The position numbers and the translations under genes were made by a program. Below, one piece after another: positions 1 to 4,885 of a stretch of 5,434 nucleotides of DNA. The number at the start of each line of letters is the position of its first letter. Within the stretch, counting starts at the first letter, position 1. The notes under the pieces were generated by a model. That model was given only the letters and a program-made list of their open reading frames with translations, was not told where the DNA came from and did no database searches. The stretch spans positions 1 through 5,434 of the forward strand of contig PLXT01000046.1 of assembly GCA_003151535.1 (NCBI GenBank). The letters run 5' to 3'. This DNA comes from Methanobacterium sp. Its GTDB lineage: Archaea; Methanobacteriota; Methanobacteria; Methanobacteriales; Methanobacteriaceae.

Positions 1-54
1 CTGTTCCAAAAGCGCATACTCTTTCCTCATTAAATATTCATTAAACGACTTCAT
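1..54 (-). CDS. Possible 5' end of a leftward gene, cut by the window edge
   Basis: On the minus strand an open frame begins with ATG at 54-52 and runs without a stop to base 1, giving MKSFNEYLMRKEYALLEQ (18 residues). Another in-frame ATG lies three codons upstream, at 63-61. The composition (K, E, Y, L) is protein-like, but 18 codons are too few to identify a family. I see no clear Shine-Dalgarno sequence. A TATA-like stretch on the minus strand (ATTTATATG, about 79-87) lies about the right distance away for transcription to start at or near the ATG, so a leaderless transcript is possible. If real, this gene diverges from the zinc-ribbon cluster at 533. The call is tentative. Confidence 0.35.
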   Translation of the reverse strand, partial: MKSFNEYLMRKEYALLEQ

Positions 55-63
55 AATACTCAT

Positions 64-472
64 ATACTCATAATAACATATAAATGTATCATATTAAACA
101 ATTAAACAACTATAACGACCAAAAAAAATAAACTCAAAACATAAATTTGAAAAAACATAAGGTTTATAGAAATTTTCTATAAAGTATCAAAAATGATCTA
201 TTTCCTTGCCCAAGTGGTATCAATACATGTGTTTCTCTTATCTTCTCATACTCCATTCCTTAATCTATCGATCAATTGATCGCTCAGTTGTTTGATTGAT
301 GGAGTGATTGCCGGATATATTGCTTTCTATGTTGAATGTGTAATATTATGATCTGATTATAAATGCATACTTTTATTGCTATTTAAATATTCAACCGGTT
401 AAAGCTATTTTGATTCTAATCGATCAAGCGAGCAATTATGCAATTGATTTATTTAGTATAAAGTGAAATACT
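64..472. other. Divergent intergenic region, AT-rich, palindrome-bearing
   Basis: About 400 bp with no credible coding frame, lying between the possible leftward gene and the rightward zinc-ribbon cluster. It holds a perfect 14-bp palindrome at 269-282, nested inside a looser inverted repeat (CTCCAT at 251-256, ATGGAG at 299-304). Further TTGATTGAT, CGATCAA and AATTGAT motifs occur at 292-300, 421-427 and 442-448. A second TATA-like box, ATTTAAATAT, sits at 381-390. I infer a two-directional regulatory region; no tRNA or other RNA gene is evident. Confidence 0.6.
269..282. repeat. Perfect 14-bp palindrome, possible operator
   Basis: CGATCAATTGATCG is its own reverse complement. It lies about 250 bp upstream of the ATG at 533 and about 210 bp from the leftward start near 54-63. 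Related half-sites recur downstream (see the intergenic region entry). Perfect palindromes of this size often bind dimeric regulators; that role is inferred. A cruciform or a chance AT-rich palindrome are alternatives. Confidence 0.5.
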
Positions 473-483
473 AAATTATATTA
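473..483 (+). promoter_or_regulatory. Probable TATA-type promoter box of the TM2/zinc-ribbon gene
   Basis: AAATTATATTA begins 60 bp before the ATG at 533. Archaeal transcription starts roughly 25 bp past the TATA centre, so a start near 503-508 would leave a short leader that still contains the ribosome binding site at 521-526. The identical 11-mer occurs before the next gene (942-952), which supports a shared promoter element. The ATTTAAATAT at 381-390 is an alternative but would give a leader of over 100 nt. Confidence 0.5.
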
Positions 484-520
484 GTAATATCAATGATATT
501 TGCAATTAATAATATGTAAT

Positions 521-526
521 AGGAGG
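521..526 (+). promoter_or_regulatory. Ribosome binding site fixing the start at 533
   Basis: AGGAGG is a full Shine-Dalgarno core, six bases before the ATG at 533. The frame is open back to a TTG at 500, but that codon has no such site and the 11 extra residues do not belong to the zinc-ribbon fold. The start at 533 is therefore preferred. Confidence 0.85.
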
Positions 527-532
527 TTTAAT

Positions 533-907
533 ATGACTGGAACAAAGTATTGTTCTAATTGTGGAGATCAAATAGATGAAAAAGCTGAAATTTGCCCTAA
601 ATGTGGTGTCAGACAAGCAGAGACAGGTGCATATCGGGAGACTAGAACTCATCAAGGAGGATATCAACAAAAAAATCCAGTTTTAGCTTTGATATTGTCA
701 TTGATTATTGTAGGTGTGGGACAAGTTTATAATGGACAAATCGTTAAAGGAATAATATTTTTCTTGGTCGCCGTAATATTAGGGCTTACAGGTATAGGTC
801 TTATAATTTCGTTTATAATCTGGTTATATGCTATGTATGATGCATACAACACCGCTCAACGGATAAATAATGGAGAAATTGTTGGAGATATTGGTTCATC
901 AAGTTAG
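533..907 (+). CDS. Zinc-ribbon plus TM2-like two-helix membrane protein
   Basis: The protein has 124 residues from ATG 533. Residues 7-25 form a zinc ribbon with ligands C7, C10, C21 and C24 (C-x2-C-x10-C-x2-C), and a short Q/G/T-rich linker follows (about 29-47). Two hydrophobic helices come next, about 49-62 and 73-100, separated by the GVGQVYNGQ turn (61-69) and K72-G73. That turn and the D103-A-Y after the second helix are typical of TM2-family membrane domains. No signal peptide is seen, so the ribbon is probably cytosolic. TM2 domains have no known catalysis; the ribbon likely mediates protein or nucleic-acid contacts. It is first in a run of three zinc-ribbon genes, 101 bp before the next, with its own promoter-like box. 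The architecture is clear; the cellular role is not. Confidence 0.92.
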   Translation: MTGTKYCSNCGDQIDEKAEICPKCGVRQAETGAYRETRTHQGGYQQKNPVLALILSLIIVGVGQVYNGQIVKGIIFFLVAVILGLTGIGLIISFIIWLYAMYDAYNTAQRINNGEIVGDIGSSS

Positions 908-941
908 AAAAAAATATTTAATTGTGAAGATCCTTTGATAA

Positions 942-952
942 AAATTATATTA
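942..952 (+). promoter_or_regulatory. Probable TATA-type promoter box of the multi-zinc-ribbon gene
   Basis: AAATTATATTA, identical to the 11-mer at 473-483, starts 67 bp before the ATG at 1009 and is preceded by the A-rich TGATAAA. Position and sequence fit an archaeal TATA box that would give a leader of about 35-40 nt. This suggests that genes two and three are transcribed separately from gene one, possibly with some read-through. Confidence 0.5.
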
Positions 953-1008
953 TTACAGACATATCGAGTATCTTCAATAAATTATAATATTGAATTGAAG
1001 GGGTATTT

Positions 1009-1668
1009 ATGGAAAAAAGCAGTTCAAATAAGACCATAAAATGCAATAATTGTAATGCGGAAGTCCCATTAGGAACAAGTTTCTGCACAGAATGTGGAAA
1101 ACCGGTAGAAAATATTTCAGAAATTAATGAAAATCGATTAGATCAGAATGTTGTCTGTCCAAAATGTCATGTAGAAATATCTGCTGATCTGAAATTCTGC
1201 GAAAAATGTGGAACTAAAATAGAACATATTAACACTTCCAATCAACAAACTACTTGCCCTAAATGTTTTTCAGATGTTGCTACTGAAGAGAAGTTCTGCA
1301 CTGTATGTGGTAGTTCACTTGAAGTGAAAAAAAACGATTCAAGTGCAAATAATGGATATGAACAAACTTTAGATTCCGTGGTGGAATCTGGAAAGGGTTT
1401 AATGAATGGTTTAGGAGGTTTTTTGAATAAAGCCGTCACCGAAATAGATAATAATTTGAATCATTCAGGAATGTCAGGGAACAGGTCAAGTAAAAGTATT
1501 AATAAGATGCTTCAAGAACGTAGAGAAAATGAAAAAACTGTACCTGGATTTTTGGTCTGTGATAAATGTGATGGTTATTACGAACTCCAATCAAATGAGT
1601 CTCCAGATGATTTTAGTGACGAATGTGAATGTGGGGGAAGGCTAAAACATCAAAAAACCATTACATAA
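1009..1668 (+). CDS. Soluble protein with three zinc ribbons and a C-terminal CxxC...CxC module
   Basis: The protein has 219 residues; ATG 1009 follows GAAGGGGT (997-1004). Three zinc ribbons stand in tandem, each C-x2-C-x10-C-x2-C: C12/15/26/29, C50/53/64/67 and C83/86/97/100. A polar linker leads to a glycine-rich, possibly amphipathic stretch (about 123-150) and a charged K/R/E segment (about 162-176). The C-terminus is a different metal-binding-like module with C184, C187, C206 and C208 (C-x2-C-x18-C-x-C), containing GYYELQ and ESPDDFSDECECGG. I recognise this tail from Methanobacteriales hypothetical proteins. There is no signal peptide or membrane helix, so it is probably cytosolic, and no enzyme motif is seen. 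The protease gene starts 36 bp downstream, so the two are likely one operon. An adaptor or scaffold for protein or RNA is an inference only. Confidence 0.92.
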   Translation: MEKSSSNKTIKCNNCNAEVPLGTSFCTECGKPVENISEINENRLDQNVVCPKCHVEISADLKFCEKCGTKIEHINTSNQQTTCPKCFSDVATEEKFCTVCGSSLEVKKNDSSANNGYEQTLDSVVESGKGLMNGLGGFLNKAVTEIDNNLNHSGMSGNRSSKSINKMLQERRENEKTVPGFLVCDKCDGYYELQSNESPDDFSDECECGGRLKHQKTIT

Positions 1669-1688
1669 ATAACTAAAATTTTTAATAT

Positions 1689-1704
1689 GAGGGGTATGGA
1701 ATAA
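1689..1704 (+). promoter_or_regulatory. Ribosome binding site with a two-codon mini-ORF before the protease start
   Basis: GAGGGG at 1689-1694 lies 10 bases before the ATG at 1705. Between them sits ATG-GAA-TAA (1696-1704), whose stop directly abuts the protease ATG. The first ATG is only one base from the Shine-Dalgarno core, probably too close for efficient use. The arrangement may be chance, or it may allow stop-and-restart tuning of protease translation. Confidence 0.5.
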
Positions 1705-2640
1705 ATGGAAAGAAAAAAATTACTGTTACTTCATCCTAGTGAGTACGAACACGAATTTGATAGGAAAGCTCTTAAAAATTTAGAAGGGAATCAAGGATTG
1801 GAAAAATTCATGAAAAAGATTTATAAGCATTCCATAGAACGTATTAATAGAATATCTCATTCCGGCAGTTTTTTAAAAATAACTTCTAAAAACTTTCCTG
1901 AGATTTACGAACTATTGGAAGAAGGATGTGCCAATATTCATCTTAAAGAAATACCTGATCTGTATGTTAAGAGAGAAGATTCAATAAATGCATTTACTAC
2001 CGGCGTGAAAAATCCTTTAATCCTTCTCCATACAGCTACAATTGATCATTTGACTCCAGATGAATTGTTATATATCATTGGTCATGAAGTTGGACATATC
2101 AAGAGCGGACATATGTTATATCATGATATGGCACAATATATCAAATTTGCAGGTGAAATAGTTGGTGAAGCTACATTGGGTATTGGATCATTAATATCCC
2201 GAGGATTAGAATATCCTTTACTTCATTGGGCTCGAATGTCAGAATTTACATGTGATAGGGCAGGCCTATTAACTTGTCAGGATTTAGATGTGGCTATGGA
2301 TGTGGAAATGAAAATGGCGGGAGTTCCCAACAAATACTGTGATAAAGTAGACAACAAGGAATTTATTAAACAGGCTAAGGAATTCGAAGGTTATGATCAT
2401 GACAGTTTAGATAAAGTAGCTAAAACATATCTTATTATGGAACAAACACATCCATGGTCAGTAATGAGGGCATCTGAACTTTTAAAATGGTATGAAACAG
2501 GAAGATATGATGAAATAGTTGATAAACACGGTAAAGATAGCATAGAAGAACTTGAAATCTCATGTACAAACTGCGGTAGAATGTTGAAGGGGACAGAAAG
2601 TTTCTGCGGTGTCTGTGGGACAAAAGTAGGAAACCGCTAG
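1705..2640 (+). CDS. M48-type zinc metalloprotease with C-terminal zinc ribbon
   Basis: The protein has 311 residues. The catalytic HExxH is H127-E-V-G-H131, followed by IKSGH. The third zinc ligand is probably E180 in SEFTCDRAGLL (179-189), matching the E-x3-D arrangement of the M48 family (HtpX/Ste24/OMA1 relatives). The N-terminal LHPSEYEHEFDRKAL (about 9-23) and the SINAFTTG stretch (93-100) also fit one M48 subgroup. Unlike HtpX or Ste24 it has no clear transmembrane helices; only a moderately hydrophobic stretch at about 146-173 could touch a membrane. A zinc ribbon (C287, C290, C301, C304) of the same spacing as in the two upstream proteins is fused to the C-terminus. All key catalytic residues are present, so an active endopeptidase, perhaps in protein quality control, is likely. 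Substrates are unknown. It is probably co-transcribed with the gene 36 bp upstream. Confidence 0.94.
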   Translation: MERKKLLLLHPSEYEHEFDRKALKNLEGNQGLEKFMKKIYKHSIERINRISHSGSFLKITSKNFPEIYELLEEGCANIHLKEIPDLYVKREDSINAFTTGVKNPLILLHTATIDHLTPDELLYIIGHEVGHIKSGHMLYHDMAQYIKFAGEIVGEATLGIGSLISRGLEYPLLHWARMSEFTCDRAGLLTCQDLDVAMDVEMKMAGVPNKYCDKVDNKEFIKQAKEFEGYDHDSLDKVAKTYLIMEQTHPWSVMRASELLKWYETGRYDEIVDKHGKDSIEELEISCTNCGRMLKGTESFCGVCGTKVGNR

Positions 2641-2648
2641 TCAATAAT

Positions 2649-2675
2649 TTTCTAAAAAATAACTAAATTTAGAAA
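2649..2675 (+). terminator. Stem-loop just after the protease gene, possible 3' end signal
   Basis: TTTCTAAA (2649-2656) and TTTAGAAA (2668-2675) form an 8-bp inverted repeat with an 11-base loop, nine bases after the stop codon. An overlapping 10-bp palindrome, CTAAATTTAG (2663-2672), gives an alternative fold. The stem is AT-only except for two C-G pairs and no long T tract follows, so termination is uncertain. It also marks the edge between the intact cluster and the decayed DNA that follows. Confidence 0.35.
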
Positions 2676-2697
2676 GTGAAAAAAAATATAATCATGA

Positions 2698-2957
2698 ACA
2701 AATTCGATAATTTATTACAGCACTGATAAAGGAGTAACATGGAAAAATCAGATTAACAATGCTACAATAAACTTAATCAAGGAAGTAATGTAATAATGTT
2801 TTATGCCAAGGATGCAGCAGGCAATCAATCCCCAACACAAACAACAACATACACAATTGATACAATCCCACCTTCAATAACTTCTGTTAATCCTATCACT
2901 AATGCTGATACAAATGTTGTTAATAAAGTAATTAACATCACATTCAGTGAAACTATC
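2698..2957 (+). pseudogene. Frameshifted fragment of an Ig-like repeat surface protein (adhesin-like)
   Basis: Two frames join into one protein. Frame one from 2698 reads TNSIIYYSTDKGVTWKNQI and on to INL (ending 2775). Shifting by one base at about 2773-2777 (TTAATCAA where TTAAATCAA would keep frame) continues as NQGSNVIMFYAKDAAGN, then SPTQTTTYTIDTIPPSITSV, then NPITNADTNVVNKVINITFSETI. This is the layout of tandem Ig-like domains (SbsA/Big_5-like) in extracellular adhesin-like proteins of methanogens: YSTD..TW, YAKDAAGN, YTIDT.PP, VNKVI.ITFSE. There is no start codon, signal peptide or anchor, and similarity ends after 2957; the frame runs on to a stop at 3060-3062 in unrelated-looking sequence. 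At most about one and a half repeats remain of proteins that are usually hundreds of residues long. I read it as a dead remnant, not a short gene starting at the ATG of 2796. Confidence 0.75.
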
Positions 2958-3022
2958 CTTTGGATAATTTTTTATCAATTATTAAGAGTTCTCACATCAA
3001 TAGGACATAGAATCATTGTATT

Positions 3023-3400
3023 TTACTTAATGCAACTTGCGTCAAACACCATGCCTTTATAAATAACTATGGGGATGTCCTTTCCCGGAGCTGTGGTGGT
3101 TAATGTGGATACTGTTAAATTACCATCTCCGGATGAGGTTATGGGAGAATATCCATGGGAGAATTTGATGTTTTTCCATTTCTTTGAATTTCCGTTCGTT
3201 TTTATGATCCATTTTTCATTCCAGTTATATATGGTGTCATTGTTTAACATTGCGGCGGGACATATGTAATGTTTAAGTTTTGTTGTTTTTTCATCTATTC
3301 GATTGTCTAATAAACAAAACCATTCTTCTCCTGATCTACTCACATGAATCCCTAAACGTCCCAGTTTACTTCTTAAAGTGTTATCCTGTGAAATGTGCAT
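3023..3400 (-). CDS. Unrecognised 125-residue protein
   Basis: Minus-strand frame from ATG 3400-3398 to a stop at 3025-3023, with an in-frame stop four codons upstream. I do not recognise the family. Codon choice is orderly and the coding strand is purine-rich, as in the other genes here, while the opposite frame gives an unlikely phenylalanine-rich peptide. The product is Trp-rich (W27, W60, W64, W75), has cysteines at 29, 47 and 123, and has no signal peptide or membrane helix. Residues 44-62 hold HYIC...YNWNE, and the C-terminal half (about 78-115) looks beta-strand rich (GDGNLTVSTLTTT, IPIVIY). No Shine-Dalgarno site is seen before the ATG. GTG 3343-3341 is an alternative start, or the gene may be truncated at its 5' end. 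Its 3' end converges on the broken adhesin fragment. A virus structural protein is possible but unproven. Confidence 0.55.
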   Translation of the reverse strand: MHISQDNTLRSKLGRLGIHVSRSGEEWFCLLDNRIDEKTTKLKHYICPAAMLNNDTIYNWNEKWIIKTNGNSKKWKNIKFSHGYSPITSSGDGNLTVSTLTTTAPGKDIPIVIYKGMVFDASCIK

Positions 3401-3938
3401 ATAGCATGTTTATTTTACACTGATACAACCCCTATTCTGGACGAATATGGGACAACTTCTGGTTTCATCCTTGTAATACTTTAGGAACAGTATCTACTCA
3501 AAGCGGCGTTTCCGCTAATGAAATCCTGTAGTTTGTTATATTATAAGCGTTAAGGGCATATTTCAACTATAAAAAGAGTAGGAAATAAATTTTATTCTAC
3601 AAAATCCACCCCCTCATCATCCCCCTATCCCATATCCACTATAACAAACTGGCCACAATATCCAATGCACCCTTAATAACCACACGATTTTGAGGTTTTA
3701 AATTATTTCAATATTTACAAGGAAATTGTTTCACCCATAATATTTCAAACTTATTTAAATGCATTACTAAGCTTTAAACAGACAAATACAAAGACTAGAG
3801 TGTAAAATATACTATTTAATCCTAATTTACAAACTTAGAGGTATATTATTGATTATTTTTAAAAAATAATTATTAAAATAGCTTTTATGGAAAATATCAG
3901 TACGATACTCTAATATTTTCAAAAAATAGTCCATTTCC
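3401..3938. other. Mostly non-coding stretch with possible gene debris
   Basis: No convincing gene lies between the minus-strand ORF and the promoter at 3939. Short protein-like scraps occur: 35 codons on the plus strand at 3424-3531 (contains RIWDNFWFHPCNTLG) and 22 codons on the minus strand at 3639-3707 (contains RVVIKGALDIVASLL). Neither has a start signal, and both may be relics. A small GC-rich hairpin (AGCGG 3502-3506, CCGCT 3512-3516) and a C-rich tract (3606-3631) stand out from the AT-rich background. From about 3700 the DNA is plain AT-rich upstream sequence with a 9-bp inverted repeat around 3861 (ATTATTTTT 3852-3860, AAAAATAAT 3862-3870). Confidence 0.5.
3606..3631 (-). other. 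G-rich tract with G-quadruplex potential
   Basis: The plus strand carries CC, CCCCC, CCCCC and CCC runs (3606-3607, 3609-3613, 3621-3625, 3629-3631). The minus strand therefore has three runs of three or more G and one of two, with spacers of 1 to 7 bases. Such a tract is unexpected in DNA this AT-rich. Folding would be limited by the short fourth run (two-tetrad). Function unknown. Confidence 0.4.
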
Positions 3939-3948
3939 TATATAAAAA
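3939..3948 (+). promoter_or_regulatory. TATA box of the terminase-like gene
   Basis: TATATAAAAA is the best archaeal TATA box in the window. Transcription about 25 bp past its centre would begin near 3968, just past a T8 tract at 3955-3962, and give a leader of about 60 nt before the ATG at 4031. This places the alternative TTG at 3965 at or before the transcription start, so that codon is unlikely to be used. Confidence 0.6.
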
Positions 3949-4014
3949 TTGAAATTTTTTTTATTTGCGTTACAGTAAAGGTGAGGACAAAATAAATTTG
4001 CCCTACAAAAAATT

Positions 4015-4022
4015 AAGGAGAG
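4015..4022 (+). promoter_or_regulatory. Ribosome binding site fixing the start at 4031
   Basis: AAGGAGAG lies eight bases before the ATG at 4031. The reading frame is open further back to TTG 3965, but no comparable site precedes that codon, so the ATG at 4031 is chosen. Confidence 0.8.
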
Positions 4023-4030
4023 ATTCGAAT

Positions 4031-4522
4031 ATGATAATTGATGAAAATATAAAGAAAAGTAGAAGTAAAAAATACCAGGGTCGACCCTCTAAGTTAACAC
4101 TGGAATTACAAGGTGAAATCATAGCATTAATTAAAATGGGAAATTATATTGATACAGTTTGTAGTGTTGTTGGTTTAAACACATCCACTTTTTATGATTG
4201 GATGAAAAAAGGAAGAAATGCAACCAATCCACGTAATAAACACAGGAAATTTCAAGAAGCTGTCGAACAGGCCCAGGCATGGAGTATAGTAAGGGATGTG
4301 GCCCTCATAACCAAGGCCAGTGAAAAAGATTGGAAGGCTGCTGCATGGAAATTAGAACGTATGTATCCTGATGAATTTGGTCTAAAGAAATATGAAGATT
4401 ACGTTACAGATATTACGGAATTAGATGAAGAACATGTAAGTTTATCTAAGGAAGATTCTGCTGTTATCAAAGAAGCATTGGATTTGATTGCAAGCAGAGA
4501 GGAGAATAATAATTCATCTTAG
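4031..4522 (+). CDS. Phage terminase small-subunit-like helix-turn-helix protein
   Basis: The protein has 163 residues from ATG 4031. A basic N-terminus leads into GRPSKLT (17-23), a common opening of phage small-terminase/phBC6A51-type HTH proteins. A helix-turn-helix follows at about 25-60 (GNYIDTVCSVVGLNTSTFYDWMKKG). The all-helical core continues with F74-QEAVEQAQ, RDVALI (88-93) and KDWKAAAWKLERMYPDEFG (99-117), the family's signature segment. The C-terminus (about 122-163) is acidic and probably flexible. In tailed viruses the small terminase binds pac/cos DNA and delivers it to the large-subunit motor. Here no large subunit follows: 400 bp of non-coding DNA and an opposing gene come next. 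The gene is intact with a strong promoter, so it may be a provirus remnant, the edge of a scattered provirus, or a co-opted DNA-binding protein. A stand-alone transcription factor is the main alternative. Confidence 0.85.
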   Translation: MIIDENIKKSRSKKYQGRPSKLTLELQGEIIALIKMGNYIDTVCSVVGLNTSTFYDWMKKGRNATNPRNKHRKFQEAVEQAQAWSIVRDVALITKASEKDWKAAAWKLERMYPDEFGLKKYEDYVTDITELDEEHVSLSKEDSAVIKEALDLIASREENNNSS

Positions 4523-4531
4523 ATAATATGT

Positions 4532-4586
4532 GGAAGGAAATAACCCCTTCCTACTTCTACATCTAATAATGGGGTTATCATATAAC
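4532..4586 (+). other. Overlapping, mutually exclusive hairpins after the terminase-like gene
   Basis: Three stems share bases: GGAAGG 4532-4537 with CCTTCC 4546-4551 (8-base loop), ATAACCCC 4540-4547 with GGGGTTAT 4571-4578 (23-base loop), and GTTAT 4574-4578 with ATAAC 4582-4586 (3-base loop). The first two cannot form together. AACCCC at 4628-4633 offers another partner for the GGGG segment. Lying 10 bases past the stop at 4522, they could protect or end the transcript. No T tract follows directly, so a classic terminator is not supported. Confidence 0.4.
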
Positions 4587-4843
4587 AAATGGATTAGTAA
4601 TAAATTAATATAATAATATTATTACAAAACCCCTTTTAGCATTGGAAAAACATTCTGAATCATAAGCAAAAACTAACACTAAATTAACAACAAACAATAA
4701 TATAGAATACAATACATATTTAAACAAGTAATATCCACTAATATTATATTATACTCTATTATAAATAGTTAAATCCACATTATCAATCAGGAAATGAGAT
4801 AAAAATAACAATTAAAACAACTTGAATAGGCCCTAAAAGTATA
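4587..4843. other. AT-rich non-coding spacer
   Basis: I see no gene here on either strand. The stretch is almost entirely A and T, with stop codons in all frames. It includes a perfect AT-only 14-bp palindrome (TAATAATATTATTA, 4611-4624) and several TATA-like runs that cannot be tied to a gene. Confidence 0.6.
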
Positions 4844-4885
4844 TAATTTGCACCAAAAATGTACTAATTTGCACCAAAAATGTAC
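4844..4885. repeat. Perfect 21-bp tandem repeat, two copies
   Basis: The unit is T followed by AATTTGCACCAAAAATGTAC. Copies lie at 4844-4864 and 4865-4885 with no mismatch, and a further AATTT begins at 4886. The unit is unlike its AT-only surroundings (it has a GCACC core and ends in GTAC). Two candidate roles fit. One is a solitary transposon end: IS21-family elements carry several ~20-bp repeats at each end and finish in CA, as would ...TGTACA at 4881-4886. The other is a paired operator for a dimeric or phage-type regulator. No transposase gene or opposite end is visible in the window. Confidence 0.8.

Noticed and set aside
500..532. Extension of the first zinc-ribbon gene back to TTG 500
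   Set aside because: AGGAGG at 521-526 lies inside the extension and points to ATG 533; the extra 11 residues add nothing to the fold.
1242..1439. 65-codon minus-strand frame
   Set aside because: It is antisense to the multi-zinc-ribbon gene, which has clear domains and a ribosome site; the antisense peptide has no recognisable features.
2435..2644. 69-codon minus-strand frame
   Set aside because: It is antisense to the 3' end of the M48 protease gene, including its zinc ribbon.
2796..3062. Independent 88-residue gene starting at ATG 2796
   Set aside because: The Ig-like domain continues upstream in another frame and no ribosome site precedes the ATG; it is a piece of the pseudogene.
3069..3269. 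66-codon plus-strand frame
   Set aside because: It opposes the minus-strand ORF at 3023-3400; its run of Phe/Met residues is what antisense of Lys/Asn/Trp-rich coding sequence gives.
3639..3707. 22-codon minus-strand peptide as a gene
   Set aside because: It has no start codon or ribosome site and an in-frame stop directly upstream; at best it is a relic.
3965..4030. Extension of the terminase-like gene back to TTG 3965
   Set aside because: The TATA box at 3939-3948 places the transcription start near 3968, and the ribosome site at 4015-4022 serves ATG 4031.
4611..4624. AT-only 14-bp palindrome as an operator
   Set aside because: It contains only A and T in a stretch that is nearly all A and T, so chance is a sufficient explanation.
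4844..4885. CRISPR array
   Set aside because: There are only two copies, directly abutting with no spacer, so this is a tandem repeat and not a repeat-spacer array.
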